A stretch of 9,403 bases of DNA from an uncultured Saprospiraceae bacterium (lineage in GTDB: Bacteria; Bacteroidota; Bacteroidia; Chitinophagales; Saprospiraceae): positions 1 through 9,403 of the forward strand of contig CALGLY010000754.1 of NCBI GenBank assembly GCA_937959095.1, in the 5' to 3' direction. The notes under the pieces were generated by a model. That model saw only the letters and a program-made list of their open reading frames with translations, ran no database searches and had not been told where the DNA came from. A program made the position numbers and the translations under genes. Positions 6,794 through 9,403 of the stretch are shown in pieces; within the stretch, counting starts at the first letter, position 1, and each line of letters opens with the position of its first letter.

Positions 6794-6818
6794 ATTATTT
6801 AGAAATTGTCTAAATAAT
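6794..6818. repeat. Perfect AT-rich hairpin upstream of the act promoter
   Basis: ATTATTTAGA (6794-6803) and TCTAAATAAT (6809-6818) pair perfectly over 10 bp around a 5-base loop, followed by a short T run (to 6821). It lies about 20 bases upstream of the candidate -33 box of the act operon. It could be a regulator-binding palindrome or a weak terminator that insulates the operon from thyA read-through. Confidence 0.5.
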
Positions 6819-6837
6819 TTTACTTCTACCCTTAGCA

Positions 6838-6868
6838 TTGTGATATAATGCTTGGATTTCTATTTTTG
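6838..6868 (+). promoter_or_regulatory. Candidate promoter of the alternative complex III operon
   Basis: TTG at 6838-6840 and TATTTTTG at 6861-6868, separated by 20 bases, match the Bacteroidota sigma factor consensus (TTG, about 17-23 bases, TAnnTTTG). Transcription would start near 6875 and give a leader of about 100 bases before the actA ATG at 6976. This is the best promoter match noticed in the window. Confidence 0.6.
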
Positions 6869-6975
6869 CGCTGACGTTAGGATGACATTAACAGAGTATT
6901 AAGAAATAAATTCGAAAATCTGTTGAAAAAACTAATTGTCTCAGTTACTCAATAGGAGAAAAAAGTCCTTAAACT

Positions 6976-8361
6976 ATGAGGTTTATTCGATATATAGCTT
7001 TTTTAGCATTACTGCTTCCGTTTGGTTCTATCCAAGCACAAGACTTAGCCGCTGGCGAGGAATTGTTCCTTAACCAATGTGCGCAATGTCATAATCGGAA
7101 CATGAAAGACGATTTGACAGGGCCTGCACTAGGTGGAGTGGAAGAACGTTGGGAAGATTATTCCCAAGAAGAATTGTATGCTTGGATTCGGAATTCGCAA
7201 AAAATGATTGCGGACGGTCATCCACGTGCCAAAGAACTTTGGAATCAGTGGAAGCCAACTGTGATGAATAGCTTCACGAATTTGACGGATGAAGAGATTG
7301 CAAACCTCTTAGCCTATGTTGATGTACAATATAATAAGGTTGATGAAGTGGCTGGGCCTGGCGGCGGAGAAGTTGGTGCAGCAGCAAATGGACCGAATAC
7401 ACCTTTATTTATAGCACTATTCCTAATATTAGGTTTACTGGCAGTAGTTTTAGCGAGAATCATCTCGAACCTGAACTATATGTCGCAGTTGAAGGACGGC
7501 GAAGTCGCTCCACAGCGCAAGACCTTAATAGATATACTCACTAGCCCAGGCGTTATTGCGTTTGCAGTCTTTGCATTGGTGGTAGCAGGTGGCTATACTA
7601 CAGTAAATACCGCAATTGAGTTAGGTCGTCAGCAAAACTACCAACCAGACCAGCCTATCAAGTTTTCGCACGCTACGCACGCAGGCATCCATGAGATTGA
7701 GTGTCAATATTGCCACGATGGAGCGCGTCGCTCGAAGCATTCTGTGATTCCAGCTACGAATACTTGTATGAATTGCCACAAAGCAATCAAGAAAGGCTCG
7801 AAGTATGGCACAGCGGAATTGACGAAGATTTACGCTTCTATTGGTTACGATCCAACGACAGACAAGTATATCGAGGATTACGACAATATGTCTCAAGAAG
7901 ATGTAAAGAAAGTATATACGAAGTGGATTGCTGATAATTATGTAAAAGACAATCCTACTAAGGTAGAACAGGCAGAAGATGCTGTAAATGAGCAATGGAA
8001 TGGTTTAGTTGCTTCATTGACAAACGAAAATAAAGATAAAGTGCAAGGGCCAATCGAGTGGATACGCATCCACAATATGCCTGACCACGTTTACTTCAAC
8101 CACGCACAGCACGTATCCGTAGGTAAGGTAGAATGCCAAACCTGTCACGGACCAGTAGAAGAGATGGAAGTTGTCTCACAGCACTCACCACTATCTATGG
8201 GATGGTGTGTGAATTGTCACAGACAAACAGAGGTGAAATTCGCGGACAATGAGTACTATCAGTCTTATGAAAAGTACCACGAGGAACTACAAGCTGGTGA
8301 GCGCGACAAAGTAACGGTTGAAGATATAGGCGGCTTAGGCTGTCAAAAGTGTCATTACTAG
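6976..8361 (+). CDS. actA: ActA-type multihaem cytochrome c of alternative complex III, with fused N-terminal monohaem domain
   Basis: Electron-transfer subunit of the membrane menaquinol:cytochrome c oxidoreductase that replaces bc1 in many Bacteroidota. It has a signal peptide (about residues 1-22, ending SIQAQ), then a class I cytochrome c domain with CAQCH (35-39) and probable axial Met97 (TVMNSF). Two membrane helices follow at about 142-163 and 192-212, and then a periplasmic multihaem domain with CQYCH (243-247), CMNCH (264-268), CQTCH (387-391), CVNCH (411-415) and CQKCH (456-460). That makes six haem sites: one in front of the membrane helices and the five typical of ActA behind them. 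The last site is one residue from the C-terminus. Additional His residues (for example SHATHAG, NHAQH, SQHS) can serve as sixth ligands. A promoter of the Bacteroidota type lies upstream. The actB-type gene follows after 161 bases on the same strand, which confirms the operon identity. Confidence 0.9.
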   Translation: MRFIRYIAFLALLLPFGSIQAQDLAAGEELFLNQCAQCHNRNMKDDLTGPALGGVEERWEDYSQEELYAWIRNSQKMIADGHPRAKELWNQWKPTVMNSFTNLTDEEIANLLAYVDVQYNKVDEVAGPGGGEVGAAANGPNTPLFIALFLILGLLAVVLARIISNLNYMSQLKDGEVAPQRKTLIDILTSPGVIAFAVFALVVAGGYTTVNTAIELGRQQNYQPDQPIKFSHATHAGIHEIECQYCHDGARRSKHSVIPATNTCMNCHKAIKKGSKYGTAELTKIYASIGYDPTTDKYIEDYDNMSQEDVKKVYTKWIADNYVKDNPTKVEQAEDAVNEQWNGLVASLTNENKDKVQGPIEWIRIHNMPDHVYFNHAQHVSVGKVECQTCHGPVEEMEVVSQHSPLSMGWCVNCHRQTEVKFADNEYYQSYEKYHEELQAGERDKVTVEDIGGLGCQKCHY

Positions 8362-8363
8362 TC

Positions 8364-8517
8364 TAAGATATGAGACTTTTAGATGTGAGATATGAGATTT
8401 TACATCTAATGCGACATTTTTAATTTTTAGTTTGAAAATACTAGAGAGCGAGAAAGAAAAGAGAAAAAGCCGAAAGGCTAAAGTCTCACATCTTTAAATC
8501 TCACATCTCAAATCTAT
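8364..8517. repeat. Cluster of AGATGTGAGA-type repeats in inverted arms between actA and actB
   Basis: The 161-base spacer has a left arm with AGATATGAGA (8366-8375), AGATGTGAGA (8381-8390) and an overlapping AGATATGAGA (8388-8397). The right arm carries the same words on the other strand: TCTCACATCT at 8484-8493 and 8499-8508, and TCTCAAATCT at 8506-8515. The arms can pair into a long imperfect hairpin. Within it lie a small hairpin AGCC-GAAA-GGCT (8468-8479) with a GNRA loop and a local AGATGT/ACATCT stem (8381-8386 with 8402-8407). No open reading frame is present. It could tune the ActA:ActB ratio or mRNA stability, or be a dispersed repeat. The same word forms the terminator stem at 689-721. 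Confidence 0.7.
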
Positions 8518-8522
8518 AAATA

Positions 8523-9403
8523 ATGAAAGACAATAATCAAGGACTTTGGTTGGGCGTAGAGCATCTAAATGATGACCCTGCCTTGGCGAAGGTGGCCAAT
8601 CAAGAATTTGTCGAGCTTCCTATCTTGGAGCAAGTTCAGAAGGAAGAAGTATTGGAAACGACTTCTAATCGTCGTGACTTTTTGAAGTATGTAGGTTTTG
8701 GTTTGGGAGCAGCTACTATAGCTGCGGGTTGTGAAATTCCAGTGCGTCGTGCTTTACCTTATGTGGTGAAGCCAGACAGTATCGTACCAGGAGTAGCGAC
8801 TTATTATGCTTCTACTTTTGCTCAAGGAGGCGATTATTGTCCAGTATTGGTGAAGACTCGCGAAGGTCGTCCGATTAAAATTGAAGGAAATACTCTTTCT
8901 TCTATCACAAGTGGTGGTACATCAGCACGAGCGCAAGCAAGCGTCTTGAGCTTGTATGATATAGACCGTATTCAAGGGCCAACCGCGCTTGTAGATGGTA
9001 GAGTAGGAGAAAAAGCAACTTGGGAGGAAATAGATGCAGCTATTAAAGGTGCATTGGCGAAGGCGGGTAGCGTTCGTATCGTTTCCAATACCATTATTAG
9101 CCCATCTGCAAAGGCAGCGATTGCAGATTTTGCTTCAAAAGGTGGCGATGTAAAGCACGTAACTTACGATGCGATTTCATCTTCTGCTATTTTGGAGGCG
9201 AATGAAGCTTCTTTCGGGCAGCGTGCTATTCCAGATTATCACTTCGATAAAGCAGACGTAATCGTAAGCTTCGGAGCAGATTTCTTGAATACATGGATTT
9301 CTCCAATCGAGTATTCAGCAGACTATATTAAGAATCGTAAGATTGACAATATAAAAGGTGCGACTATGTCACGCCACATCCAAGTAGAGAGCTTCATGTC
9401 TAT
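8523..9403 (+). CDS. actB: ActB-type molybdopterin oxidoreductase-like subunit with extended Tat leader (3' end outside window)
   Basis: N-terminal 293 codons of the large subunit of alternative complex III. ActB proteins combine a molybdopterin-oxidoreductase-like part, which in studied complexes lacks the Mo cofactor, with an iron-sulfur part that carries electrons to the ActA haems. The frame starts at ATG 8523 and stays open to the window edge. About 49 residues (including LWLGVEHLNDDPAL) precede the twin-arginine motif NRRDFLKYVGFGLG (Arg50-Arg51). This is the layout of the 'TAT-variant-translocated' MoCo/4Fe-4S proteins. After the hydrophobic core comes AAGCEIP with Cys70, a possible lipid-attachment or cleavage site. 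From about residue 93 the sequence (YYASTFAQGGDYCPVLVKTREGRPIKIEGN, residues 93-122 in part) matches the usual start of the oxidoreductase domain. No CxxC-type 4Fe-4S ligand set is visible in that first part, as expected for ActB. No ribosome-binding site is seen. Confidence 0.9.
   Translation, partial: MKDNNQGLWLGVEHLNDDPALAKVANQEFVELPILEQVQKEEVLETTSNRRDFLKYVGFGLGAATIAAGCEIPVRRALPYVVKPDSIVPGVATYYASTFAQGGDYCPVLVKTREGRPIKIEGNTLSSITSGGTSARAQASVLSLYDIDRIQGPTALVDGRVGEKATWEEIDAAIKGALAKAGSVRIVSNTIISPSAKAAIADFASKGGDVKHVTYDAISSSAILEANEASFGQRAIPDYHFDKADVIVSFGADFLNTWISPIEYSADYIKNRKIDNIKGATMSRHIQVESFMS

Larger units (their letters stand above)
6523..6975. other. 453-base intergenic region between thyA and actA
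   Basis: No credible gene. It contains a small GAGAA/TTCTC hairpin directly at the thyA stop (6521-6535), the 20-bp inverted repeat at 6551-6610, a GC-rich block at about 6620-6657, featureless AT-rich sequence at about 6660-6780, a second copy of TTGAGAAAAACATT (6783-6796; first copy 6519-6532), an AT-rich hairpin (6794-6818), and the candidate act promoter (6838-6868) followed by a leader of about 100 bases. The leader has the near-repeat TGACGTTA (6872-6879) and TGACATTA (6883-6890). An AGGAG at 6954-6958 is 17 bases from the actA ATG, too far for a normal ribosome-binding site. Confidence 0.7.

Noticed and set aside
6951..6975. AGGAG at 6954-6958 as the actA ribosome-binding site
   Set aside because: It is 17 bases from the ATG, beyond the usual spacing, and other genes in the window also start without a Shine-Dalgarno sequence.
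7621..7995. Minus-strand open frame of 124 codons inside actA
   Set aside because: It lies fully antisense to a well-supported multihaem cytochrome. Its composition (Ile, Leu, Arg rich) is the mirror of the actA codons and shows no domain or start context.
8364..8517. Possible CRISPR array
   Set aside because: The repeated units are only about 10 bases, partly overlapping and in both orientations, with no uniform spacers and no cas genes nearby.

Overview
This is a chromosomal stretch from a member of the Bacteroidota, possibly Saprospiria/Cytophagia-like; that finer placement is a guess. The evidence is the start of an alternative complex III (act) operon whose ActB has the extended Tat leader, a candidate promoter of the Bacteroidota type (TTG, 20-base spacer, TAnnTTTG), mostly absent Shine-Dalgarno sequences, AT-rich gaps, and a long-form UbiD-family decarboxylase in a lineage that makes menaquinone. 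No tRNA, rRNA, CRISPR array or recognisable transposase is present.

Layout, left to right. (1) 1-667, plus strand: the 3' end of an acyl-CoA dehydrogenase gene, closed by a clear hairpin terminator at 689-728. (2) 745-4024, minus strand: two tandem, exported START-domain paralogs (4024->3422, then 3390->2749), followed by a 609-residue UbiD-family decarboxylase (2574->745) that converges on the acyl-CoA dehydrogenase. (3) 4025-4116: a 92-base divergent promoter region. (4) 4117-6522, plus strand: three tightly packed genes. They are an AAA15/AAA21-type (ABC/SMC-like) ATPase, a DUF3226 TOPRIM-fold protein, and thymidylate synthase thyA, with gaps of only 5 and 7 bases. (5) 6523-6975: a 453-base gap holding an imperfect 20-bp inverted repeat, a GC-rich block with nested small palindromes, a 14-base direct repeat, a perfect AT-rich hairpin, and the candidate act promoter. 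(6) 6976-9403, plus strand: the first two genes of the alternative complex III operon. They are a six-haem ActA-type membrane cytochrome c and the N-terminal third or so of an ActB-type molybdopterin/iron-sulfur subunit, separated by a 161-base spacer full of AGATGTGAGA-type repeats.

How the genes relate. The act genes encode a menaquinol:cytochrome c oxidoreductase that replaces the bc1 complex, and the UbiD-family enzyme may belong to quinone synthesis. The acyl-CoA dehydrogenase feeds electrons from fatty-acid oxidation. thyA makes dTMP. The most unusual part is the ATPase + DUF3226 pair. An OLD-like ATPase and a TOPRIM protein encoded by two adjacent genes is the same architecture as the PARIS (AriA/AriB) and AbiL/RloAB-type defence systems, but with a DUF3226 TOPRIM partner. 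It is clearly more AT-rich than its neighbours and is joined to the housekeeping thyA gene. An anti-phage or other nucleic-acid-related role is inference; nothing in the sequence proves it.
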